Shown: piece after piece, positions 53,376-61,045 of the stretch
Numbering within the stretch: position 1 is the first letter of the stretch
How the letters are laid out: each line of letters opens with the position of its first letter
NCBI RefSeq assembly: GCF_030268685.1
Contig: NZ_BSRQ01000013.1
Location: 62,001-126,000 of the forward strand
Source: Microtetraspora sp. NBRC 13810
Lineage (GTDB): Bacteria; Actinomycetota; Actinomycetes; Streptosporangiales; Streptosporangiaceae
Length of the DNA: 64,000 nt
Reading direction: 5' to 3'
Position numbers and translations under genes: made by a program
The notes under the pieces: model-generated
Told to the model about the DNA's origin: nothing
What the model saw: the letters and a program-made list of their open reading frames with translations, nothing else
The model's database searches: none

Positions 53376-53726
53376 TCAGCTCTCCTGGATCCGTCGCAGG
53401 GTCTCGTCCAGTGCCGCGTTCAGCCGGGTGAAGTCGAGGGCGGCCTGGGCCTCCAGGTCGTCCAGCCGTCTCATCAGCTCGGCCGGGTCGACGCCCGCGG
53501 CGGTCTCTTCGTCGCCGGCCGTTTCGAGCTTGCCGAGCCGGTCCTGCTGCGCGGCGCGGACGGCGGACACGACGTGCCCGGCGAGCTCGTCGGAGCTGGA
53601 CCGAAGCAGGCGCGGATTGAGCCGCAGCCCTTCCAGCAGCCCGTCGGCGCCGACTTCGGCGCTCACCCAGCCGGCGGCGGCCTCACCGGTCCCGCGTGGT
53701 CCTTCGGGCTCATCTTGAGCAGCCAT
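53376..53726 (-). CDS. YbaB/EbfC-like small protein
   Basis: A 116-residue protein starting at an ATG preceded by GGGAGGTATCCGG. The sequence SAEVGADGLLEGLRLNPRLL has the YbaB/EbfC nucleoid-protein strand pattern. The helices after it contain LRSSSDELAGHVVSAVRAAQ. It is the first gene of the three-gene cassette, with a plausible promoter just upstream at 53792-53819. Such YbaB-like proteins often accompany WXG100-type genes in actinobacteria. Confidence 0.6.
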   Translation of the reverse strand: MAAQDEPEGPRGTGEAAAGWVSAEVGADGLLEGLRLNPRLLRSSSDELAGHVVSAVRAAQQDRLGKLETAGDEETAAGVDPAELMRRLDDLEAQAALDFTRLNAALDETLRRIQES

Positions 53727-53791
53727 CCGGATACCTCCCGAACTGCATCGATCTCGCCCTGACGCGGGCGAAAGGATCAATGTAACGGAAA

Positions 53792-53819
53792 ACTATAAGG
53801 AGTTTCGGTCGGTCCGCAA
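53792..53819 (-). promoter_or_regulatory. Likely promoter of the YbaB/WXG cassette
   Basis: On the minus strand TTGCGG (-35, at 53819-53814) and TATAGT (-10, at 53797-53792) are 16 bases apart. They lie in a locally AT-rich gap, about 65 bases upstream of the first cassette gene. Fits a housekeeping sigma-70-like promoter. Confidence 0.5.
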
Positions 53820-53828
53820 GGCTCCCGA

Positions 53829-55610
53829 TCACGTGACGCGCACGTGCAGCGGTTCGGCGCCCGGCCTGCCGTCGGCCGAGAACACCTCCACCCGCACCCA
53901 CGTCCCCGCCGGCACCTCACCCCAGTCGACCGGGATCCACGCCGTGTGCACGCCGAACGGCATCTCCGGCGCCGGCGCCGGGTCGTACCAGCCGACCGCC
54001 GCGACGTCGGCCACCTTGGGCGTCGCCAGCCCCTCCCAGGTGAGACGGACCCGGGTGCCCGCCAGGTTGTAGCCGCGGACCTCCAGGCCGTCCTGGATGC
54101 CCCGGCCCTTGCGGATGGCGTCCACCGCGAGCGGGCGGTTCCAGTCGGCGGCGATCTGCTGGGACAGCGACGGCGTCCCGCAGGTGAAGAAGTCGCTCCA
54201 CATGTAGGAGATGACCTTGGAGACGTACCGCCCGGCGAGAGTCACCGCGGCGTCGAGCCGCTTCTTGTCGGTCGCGCCACGGGTGCCCTGGCTGCCGCAC
54301 GGCTGGGTGCCCGACGGCTCGAACGCCTCGACGTTGGCCCACAGCTGCACCTTGTAGCCGTCCTGCACCATCTCCGCCCTGGCCTGCGCCATCGCCCGGT
54401 AGTAGTCCCGGGTGGAACCGTGGTAAGCCGTGTCGTAGCTGCTCTCCCCCACCACGGACCGCAGCCGCTCGTCCACCTGCTCGTCCTTCTGGTCGGGCCA
54501 GAACAGGCCGACCTTGCCGGTGCCGCGGCTGTCCTGCGGGGCGATGATGCCGACGCCGGTGCGGACCAGCGCCTCGAAGCCCTGCGCCACCTGCTCGGGG
54601 CTGGCGCCGAAGGCGACCCGCTTCCGCGCGTCGAGGTAGGGGCTGACCAGGATCGGCTTGCCGGGGAACTCCTGCTCGACGATCTCGTGCTGCTCGGCGT
54701 AGACGCGCAGCGTCGGATCCTCGTCGGTCAGCGCCCGCAACTGGAGCTCGAAGGGCTGGTAGACGCCGCCCAGCGAGGCGCGACCGCGCAACCGCGCGCC
54801 GTAGTCCTGCAGGATGCGCCGGGTGAGCGTGGTGAGCGTGCCGATGTGCTGCGGGTCGGCGCGGGTCTGCACCAGCGGGTCGCGCGGCGCCAGCGGCAGC
54901 GCGGGGAAGACCTGCATGTGGAACCGGTCGGCGAGGTCGAGCAGCTCGGTCAGGCTGTCCTGTACGGCTGCCGCGACCAGGATCACGTGGTAGTTGCGCG
55001 GCTTGCCGGTGAAGTCGCAGCCCGGGTCGTCGGACCCGTCCTCCGGAAGGACGATCCGGTAGAAGACGGCCTTCGGGGTCTCGATCGATCGTTCCATCTG
55101 CGGGCAGCGGAAGACCTCGGGGCCGAACCGCTCGTCGGTGCGGTAGACGTAGGTCCAGGTGACCTGGTTGTTGGCGTTGGCCGCCTTGAGGTCCCGCTCG
55201 GCCGCCGCCATGCAGGTCATCCCGTCCTCCTCGCACGCCTCGTACCTGGAGTCGATCTCGCCGTCCTTGGCCAGGACGTGCCCCTCCTCGTCCAGGCCGC
55301 GCGGTTGCAGGCCGGTGCCCAGGCGGATGACGGTGTCGCCGCCGACCTTGTGGATGGCCTCCAGCTGCTTGCGCCAGGTGCACTTGTTGGACGTCGGGAC
55401 GAGCCAGTAGCCGGTCACCGAGTACGGCGTGCGGGTGCCGGTGTCGAAGGTGCCGCAGGAGTCGGTGAAGACCGCCGAGGGTGTGGGAGAGGATGCCGCC
55501 GGGCTCCCGGCGGCGCTGCGCCGCTCCTCCGAAGTAGAGGGAAGAACTATGACAACTGCCGCGACCGCGGCGATGATCGCCGCTCCTAGGAGGACGGTGA
55601 GCAAGCGCAC
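53829..55610 (-). CDS. DUF4434 secreted or membrane-anchored protein
   Basis: A 593-residue protein starting at GTG. An N-terminal membrane segment (LLTVLLGAAIIAAVAAVVIV) is followed by a Ser/Pro/Ala linker, then a probable TIM barrel (VTGYWLVPTSNKCTWRKQL, where GGDTVIRLG follows), and a C-terminal beta domain. The motif arrangement matches DUF4434, a family related to glycoside hydrolases. It lies at the edge of a glycosyltransferase locus, which suggests a role in trimming or binding the polysaccharide outside the cell. Catalytic residues cannot be assigned. Confidence 0.75.
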   Translation of the reverse strand: MRLLTVLLGAAIIAAVAAVVIVLPSTSEERRSAAGSPAASSPTPSAVFTDSCGTFDTGTRTPYSVTGYWLVPTSNKCTWRKQLEAIHKVGGDTVIRLGTGLQPRGLDEEGHVLAKDGEIDSRYEACEEDGMTCMAAAERDLKAANANNQVTWTYVYRTDERFGPEVFRCPQMERSIETPKAVFYRIVLPEDGSDDPGCDFTGKPRNYHVILVAAAVQDSLTELLDLADRFHMQVFPALPLAPRDPLVQTRADPQHIGTLTTLTRRILQDYGARLRGRASLGGVYQPFELQLRALTDEDPTLRVYAEQHEIVEQEFPGKPILVSPYLDARKRVAFGASPEQVAQGFEALVRTGVGIIAPQDSRGTGKVGLFWPDQKDEQVDERLRSVVGESSYDTAYHGSTRDYYRAMAQARAEMVQDGYKVQLWANVEAFEPSGTQPCGSQGTRGATDKKRLDAAVTLAGRYVSKVISYMWSDFFTCGTPSLSQQIAADWNRPLAVDAIRKGRGIQDGLEVRGYNLAGTRVRLTWEGLATPKVADVAAVGWYDPAPAPEMPFGVHTAWIPVDWGEVPAGTWVRVEVFSADGRPGAEPLHVRVT

Positions 55611-55661
55611 TTTAGGAAGATACCGTCCAATGGATCAGGTGGAGATAAACGACGGAACCCG

Positions 55662-56750
55662 TTACTGCTTCACACCGGCCCAGGCTTCGAGCTGCGACAC
55701 GAAGCGGCGGGCGGAGTTGGGCCAGTGATGGTTGGCCCGTGCGGCCGAGTAGCCGCGCGCTCCCTGTGAGCGACGCTCCCGCTCGTCGGTCTTGAGCTGG
55801 ATGACGGCCTGGGCCACCGCCTTGGCGTCCTGCCAGGGCACCACGACCCCGCTGTGGTAACGCTCCACCAGCTCCACGGCCCTGGGTGACGGCGTGGTGA
55901 TCACCGGGATGCCGTGGGCCATGTATTCCACGATCTTGGTCGGCATCGAGTGCCGGTAGTTCGGTTCGTCACGCAGCAGGGACAACCCGGCCAGCGCGCC
56001 GTCGAGCCGCTTGAGCGCCTCGTCGTTGGGCATGAAGTCGCGCCACTCCAGCACGCCCTCGGCGACCGCCTGGTTCAGCAGCGGCCTGGACTGCGGGTCG
56101 GCGTAGCCGATCAGCTCGACCACGACCCGGTACGGCAGGAGCAGCCTGGCCACCTCGATGGCCTCGCGCACCCCTCTGGCCTCCGACAGCCAGCCGAGGT
56201 AGACCACGCGGTCGTCGCCGGGGGCGGTGACCGTGTCCGGCACCCAGGTCTCGTTGGGCACGACCAGGTGCGCCTGCCGGAACCGGCCGGCGTAGGCGGT
56301 CTCGGCGAGGAGGAGGTGCAGGTGGCGCTCGGCCGTACCTTCGAGCATGCGGGCCAGGGCGCGGACGGGGGGGCGCAGCGGCGCGGGGAGCCACGGCTTC
56401 AGCGAAAGCGTCGCCGGAGTGTCCTCGTGGACGTCCCACACCACGGGCGGGCGCCTGCGCATGCCCACGACGGCGAAGAGCAGCTCGGGATCGTGGATGA
56501 GCACCAGGTCGACCTGGTCGCGCAGCCGCTTGAACAGCCTGCGCGCCGCGCGTACGGCGGCGAACCGGCGGCGCTCGGCGGCCCTCGGCAGGTCGACGCC
56601 GTTCACCCACGAGCGCGGGACGACCCCGCGCGCCGTATAGGGCGCGGCGTACGTGACCTCATGACCGGCGTCCACCAGCGCACGGATCTGGCGGTGCAGG
56701 ATCCGCGCGTCCTCAGGGTGATGCACCACGGTCATGACGAGCACGTGCAC
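55662..56750 (-). CDS. GT4-type glycosyltransferase
   Basis: A 362-residue GT-B fold enzyme starting at GTG. The N-terminal domain has TVVHHPEDARILHRQIRALV and LVLIHDPELLFA. The C-terminal domain shows VVYLGWLSEARGVREAIEVA, LRDEPNYRHSMPTKIVEYMA and the conserved Glu in IPVITTPSPRAVELVE. Transfers a nucleotide-activated sugar to an unknown envelope acceptor. It lies 12 bases downstream of the nucleotide-sugar dehydrogenase gene, so the two form an operon. Confidence 0.9.
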   Translation of the reverse strand: MHVLVMTVVHHPEDARILHRQIRALVDAGHEVTYAAPYTARGVVPRSWVNGVDLPRAAERRRFAAVRAARRLFKRLRDQVDLVLIHDPELLFAVVGMRRRPPVVWDVHEDTPATLSLKPWLPAPLRPPVRALARMLEGTAERHLHLLLAETAYAGRFRQAHLVVPNETWVPDTVTAPGDDRVVYLGWLSEARGVREAIEVARLLLPYRVVVELIGYADPQSRPLLNQAVAEGVLEWRDFMPNDEALKRLDGALAGLSLLRDEPNYRHSMPTKIVEYMAHGIPVITTPSPRAVELVERYHSGVVVPWQDAKAVAQAVIQLKTDERERRSQGARGYSAARANHHWPNSARRFVSQLEAWAGVKQ

Positions 56751-56762
56751 GCGCCGAACCCC

Positions 56763-58025
56763 CTAGAGCCGCTCGACGCGTTCACCCTCGGCGAGGACGC
56801 CTCGGGTGTCGAGCACCAGCTTCGCGCGCTCTTCGATGAGCGCCAGATCGAACAAGGCGTGCTGCTGGAGCAGCAGAGTCACGTCGGCCTGTGCCACGGC
56901 CTCCGCGAGGTTCTCCTCGCGCAGCACCCCCGTGCCGTCCACATCCCACTCCTTGACGTAGGGGTCGACGTAGGCGAGGTCGGCACCGAGTTCGAGCAGG
57001 GCTCGCGCCACGGGCACCGCGGGAGTCTCACGCTCGTCGGCGATGTCGGGCTTGTAGGTTACGCCGAGGAGCACCACTTTGGAGCCGTTAACGGCTTTCC
57101 TGTGCCGGTTCAGTAGCCGCTGCACGCGGGCGACCACGTAGGCCGGCATGCGCTCGTTGATCTCCTGGGCCAGTTCGACGAACCGGAAGGGGTAGCCGAG
57201 CTTGCGCACCGTGTACGACAGGTAACTCGGGTCGACCGGGATGCAGTGCCCGCCGACGCCCGGCCCCGGGAGGAACTTCTGGAAGCCGAACGGCTTGGTG
57301 GCCGCGGCCTCGATCGCCTCCCACAGGTTCACGCCGAGCTCGTCGCAGAAGATCGCCATCTCGTTGACGAGGGCGATGTTGACGTGCCGGTAGGTGTTCT
57401 CCAGCAGCTTGGCCATCTCGGCCTCGCGGGTGCCGCTGACCGACACCACCTGCTCGACGAACTGCGCGTAGAAGGCCGCGGCCCGGTCGAGGCAGGCCGA
57501 GGTGTAGCCGCCGACGACCTTGGGGGTGTTGCGCAGGCCGAACTTGGGGTTGCCCGGGTCGATGCGCTCGGGCGAGAAGGCGAGGTGGAAGTCCTGGCCG
57601 GCGACGAGCCCGGAGGACTCGAGCAGCGGGCGGGCCACCTCGTCGGTGGTGCCGGGCCAGGTGGTGGACTCCAGCACCACGAGGGTGCCGGCGGTGAGGT
57701 GGCGGGAGACCACCTTCGTGGCGCCTTCGACGGCCGACAGGTCGGGGCGGTGGTCCTCGTCCAGCGGCGTGGGCACGCAGATGACGATGGCATCGCTGTC
57801 CGCGAGCACGGACTCGTCCAGCGTGGCGGAGAACCCGCCCGCCAGCATGTGCTCGAGGTCGGCGTCGGTGAGGTCGTCGACGTAGGAACGGCCGGCGTTG
57901 AGTGCGTCTACCTTCGCGGGGTCGACGTCGTAGCCGACCACCCGAAGTCCTGCGGCTGTGGCCTCCTTGGCCAGCGGCATACCGACGTACCCAAGTCCGA
58001 TAACGGCGAGGTCAAACTTGTTCAC
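56763..58025 (-). CDS. wecC: UDP-N-acetylmannosamine dehydrogenase-type nucleotide sugar dehydrogenase
   Basis: A 420-residue UDP-glucose/ManNAc dehydrogenase family enzyme. The NAD motif is VIGLGYVGMPLA. The middle part has AFSPERIDPGN, ENTYRHVNIALVNEM and PGPGVGGHCIPVDPSY with the catalytic Cys. The last domain holds VTYKPDIADERETPA. The nearby WecB-like epimerase makes UDP-ManNAc, so oxidation to UDP-ManNAcA is the likely reaction, although UDP-glucose or GlcNAc specificity is possible. I chose the GTG at 58025. Confidence 0.85.
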   Translation of the reverse strand: MNKFDLAVIGLGYVGMPLAKEATAAGLRVVGYDVDPAKVDALNAGRSYVDDLTDADLEHMLAGGFSATLDESVLADSDAIVICVPTPLDEDHRPDLSAVEGATKVVSRHLTAGTLVVLESTTWPGTTDEVARPLLESSGLVAGQDFHLAFSPERIDPGNPKFGLRNTPKVVGGYTSACLDRAAAFYAQFVEQVVSVSGTREAEMAKLLENTYRHVNIALVNEMAIFCDELGVNLWEAIEAAATKPFGFQKFLPGPGVGGHCIPVDPSYLSYTVRKLGYPFRFVELAQEINERMPAYVVARVQRLLNRHRKAVNGSKVVLLGVTYKPDIADERETPAVPVARALLELGADLAYVDPYVKEWDVDGTGVLREENLAEAVAQADVTLLLQQHALFDLALIEERAKLVLDTRGVLAEGERVERL

Positions 58026-58139
58026 GTGTTGCCCTGGGGAGCCCAAAAGAACACTTCATGGTCGCAAAGGCTATCTCAAGTCGGCACAAGCCACGCCTAA
58101 TGCCATTGAACCGATCAGATCCGGGACCGATTATGGCAA

Positions 58140-59798
58140 TCATAGTGATCGATACAGGTCACGGTAGGTCTCGGCCACCCTGCTCCACGTGCGCTTGGCG
58201 GCGACCTCGGCCCGGCCGGCCTCGCCCATCGCCGCTCTGTGGGCCGGATCCTCGCGGAGCCGGGCCAGCGCCTTGGCGAGTTCCGCCGGGTCACCCGCGG
58301 GTACCAGCATGCCGGCACCGTCCGAGCCGACCAGCTCCGACAGCGCGGGCAGGTCGCTCAGCACCACCGGCTTGCCCAGCGCCATCGCCTCGACCGGCTT
58401 GAGCGGCGTGACGAGCCGGCAGACCCGCAGATCCTCGCGCGGGCAGACGAAGATGTCGATCGCGGCCTGCGCCTGGAGGGCCTCCTCGGGTCCCACCCGG
58501 CCGGGCAGCACGGCGTCCGCCAGACCGAGCTCCTCCACCTGCGCCACCAGGGCCGGGCGCTCGGCGCCGTCGCCCACCAGCAGCACCCGCACCGGCGTGC
58601 CCTGGTCGCGCAGCAGCGCGGCGGCGTTGAGCAGGGTGGCGAAGCCCTCGTAGGCCACGATGCTGGACACCGAGCCGACCACGATCTCGTCCGGCTCGAT
58701 GCCGTACTGCGCGCGGAAGGCCGCGCCGTCGTAGTCGGCGGTGAGCAGCGTGTCGTCCACGGCGTTGGGCGCCAGGTAGATCTTTTCCCGCGGCACCCCG
58801 CGCTCGACGATCTCCGTCGCCATCGTCTCGGCGAGCGTCACGACGGCGTCCGCCGAGCGCATCAGGAACGCCTCGCGCTCCCGCTGGAGCAGGTGCCGCT
58901 CGCTGCCGATCCTGGCCGGGTCGCGCGAGGCCCAGGTCTCCTCCAGGAAGCCGCGCACCTCGTACACGAACGGGGTGCCCGTGCGCTCCCTGACCGCGAG
59001 CGCCACCGAGCCGTTGCGGTGGTCGGTGGCCGCGTGCACGACCTGCGGGCGCAGCTTCCTGACCAGCTCGGTCACCTCGCTCGCGCCGCGGATCATGCGC
59101 CCGCGCGTCTCGAAGGGCACCTCGCCGCTGGGCAGCAGCCGGTAGTACGGGACGCCGTCGATCTCCTCGTACGGCTCCGCGTCCGCGTGCCCCTGGAGCA
59201 TCGGCCAGCCCCAGCTCGACACCACGTGCGGGTCCAGCCCGGCCGCCTTCTGCGCGGTCACGATGCGGTGCGTGCGGACGGTGTACCCCGCCTGCGTGTA
59301 CGGCAGGGCGTTCGTGACACAGTGCAGGACGCGGCCCTCGACCCGCTCGCCCATGATGACCTTGGGCTTCGGCGGGATGGGGTCCGGGCTGATCGCGGCC
59401 AGCTCACCGGCGTAGTACTCGGCCCTGCGCTTGACGAAGGGATACCTCGTGTGACCTTGGAGCACCGTCGCGGCCTCGGTCATCCGGCCCATGTTGAAGT
59501 GCTCTTTGGCGTCGTTCCAGGGGCCCTTGACCATGCGCATGCCGAGCCGGCGCGCCACCAGCTTGAACCGCCGCGCGGCCGGCCAGGCGACGCTGCCCAC
59601 GACGGGGCGCAGCTTCGGCGGCAGGGTGTCCGCGGCCGCCTGGGCGACCCGCACGGGGTCGGACTTGACCCGGCTGGCGACGACGCGCGACACGATCACC
59701 GGGTGCTGGACGAAGCCCCTGAGCAGCCCACGAAGGCCGGCGCGAGCCGACCTGGGGGAAACCTTGGGGGACTCTGGCCGACTGGCGTCAGGTACCAC
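58140..59798 (-). CDS. Large GT4-type glycosyltransferase
   Basis: A 552-residue protein. The first 150 residues are a basic helical leader without recognised domain. The rest is a GT-B fold: LPYTQAGYTVRTHRIVTAQ, VVHAATDHRNGSVALAV, VSSIVAYEGFATLLNAAALL, LVGDGAERPALVAQVEELGL and the conserved EAMALGKPVVLSD. The frame continues to 59969 but would overlap the divergent wecB, so I chose the GTG at 59798. The two genes share a 55-base divergent promoter region. Confidence 0.88.
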   Translation of the reverse strand: MVPDASRPESPKVSPRSARAGLRGLLRGFVQHPVIVSRVVASRVKSDPVRVAQAAADTLPPKLRPVVGSVAWPAARRFKLVARRLGMRMVKGPWNDAKEHFNMGRMTEAATVLQGHTRYPFVKRRAEYYAGELAAISPDPIPPKPKVIMGERVEGRVLHCVTNALPYTQAGYTVRTHRIVTAQKAAGLDPHVVSSWGWPMLQGHADAEPYEEIDGVPYYRLLPSGEVPFETRGRMIRGASEVTELVRKLRPQVVHAATDHRNGSVALAVRERTGTPFVYEVRGFLEETWASRDPARIGSERHLLQREREAFLMRSADAVVTLAETMATEIVERGVPREKIYLAPNAVDDTLLTADYDGAAFRAQYGIEPDEIVVGSVSSIVAYEGFATLLNAAALLRDQGTPVRVLLVGDGAERPALVAQVEELGLADAVLPGRVGPEEALQAQAAIDIFVCPREDLRVCRLVTPLKPVEAMALGKPVVLSDLPALSELVGSDGAGMLVPAGDPAELAKALARLREDPAHRAAMGEAGRAEVAAKRTWSRVAETYRDLYRSL

Positions 59799-59853
59799 GC
59801 CGTGACCGTACCATAGGCAACGTTTGACTACCCGCTTCCGAAAGGCGAGGTCA

Positions 59854-61017
59854 ATGAGCGATGGTGCCTTCGTCCTGCATGTGCTGGGCGCACGGCCGAA
59901 CTTCGTGAAGGCCGCCCCCGTCGTGCGGGGGCTGGGCGAGCTGGGCGTGCGACAGGGCATCATCCACACGGGGCAGCACTACGACGCCCTGATGTCGGAC
60001 GTGTTCTTCGCCGACCTCGGCCTGCCCGAGCCGATCGCCAACCTCGGCGTCGGGTCCGGCAGTCACGCCGGGCAGACCGCCGCGCTGCTCGTCGGCCTGG
60101 AAGAGGTCGTGCTGCGGGAGAAGCCGGACCTCGTGGTGGTCTACGGCGACGTCAACTCCACCCTCGCCGCGATCCTGGTGTGCTCCAAGCTGCACATCCC
60201 GACCGCGCACGTCGAGGCGGGACTGCGCTCCTTCGACCGGGGCATGCCCGAGGAGGTCAACCGGGTCGTCACCGACGCGCTCTCCGACCTGCTCTTCGCC
60301 ACCTCCCCCGACGCGCTGTCGCACCTGGCGAACGAGGGCGTGGACCCGGCCAGGGTGCACCTGGTGGGCAACCCCATGATCGACAGCCTCTTCTCCGCGC
60401 TGCCGCTGCTCGACCCCGAGCCGGTGCGCGCGCGGCTGGGCCTGCCCGCGGAGTACGCGGTGGCGACGCTGCACCGGCCGGCCAACGTGGACGACCCGGA
60501 GGCGGCCCGGGAACTCGTGGACGCGGTGCTCGACGTCAGCCGCCGGATCCCGGTGGTGGTGCCGCTGCACCCGCGCGGGCGGGAGCGCCTCGCCGCGGCC
60601 GGGCTGGTCACCGGGGGGAACCTGTCGATCGTGGACCCGCTGGGATATGTGGAGTTCCTCTCCCTGGTGCGCGGCGCCAAGCTGGTCGTCACCGACTCGG
60701 GCGGCGTGCAGGAGGAGACCACGATGCTGGGCGTGCCCTGCCTGACCGTGCGTCCCAACACCGAGCGGCCGATCACCATCACGCACGGCACCAACCGGCT
60801 GGTCACCCCGGCGCTGCTGCCCGCCGCCGCGGACAAGGCGCTGGCCGACGGCTCGGCCACGCCGAGCGGGGAGCTGCCGCCGCTGTGGGACGGCGCGGCC
60901 GGCCCGCGCATCGCCAAGGTCATCGCCGCCTGGCTCAAGGGGGACAACCTCTCCCCCGCATCCCAGGCCGTTTTCCCACAAAACAGCTCATTCGGCGCAG
61001 CTTCCGCCGTACGATGA
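59854..61017 (+). CDS. wecB: UDP-N-acetylglucosamine 2-epimerase (non-hydrolysing)
   Basis: Interconverts UDP-GlcNAc and UDP-ManNAc. A 387-residue enzyme. Motifs: LGARPNFVKAAPVV, HTGQHYDALMSDVFF, VYGDVNSTLA, VEAGLRSFDRGMPEEVNR with the catalytic acids, LHRPANVDD, and VTDSGGVQEETTMLGVPCLT with the UDP-binding site. The ATG at 59854 is preceded by GGCGAGGTCA. It pairs functionally with the WecC-like dehydrogenase at 56763. The CgeB-GT2 gene follows after 28 bases. Confidence 0.95.
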   Translation: MSDGAFVLHVLGARPNFVKAAPVVRGLGELGVRQGIIHTGQHYDALMSDVFFADLGLPEPIANLGVGSGSHAGQTAALLVGLEEVVLREKPDLVVVYGDVNSTLAAILVCSKLHIPTAHVEAGLRSFDRGMPEEVNRVVTDALSDLLFATSPDALSHLANEGVDPARVHLVGNPMIDSLFSALPLLDPEPVRARLGLPAEYAVATLHRPANVDDPEAARELVDAVLDVSRRIPVVVPLHPRGRERLAAAGLVTGGNLSIVDPLGYVEFLSLVRGAKLVVTDSGGVQEETTMLGVPCLTVRPNTERPITITHGTNRLVTPALLPAAADKALADGSATPSGELPPLWDGAAGPRIAKVIAAWLKGDNLSPASQAVFPQNSSFGAASAVR

Positions 61018-61045
61018 CACACTCCCGCTAGCGACAGAGGCGAGC

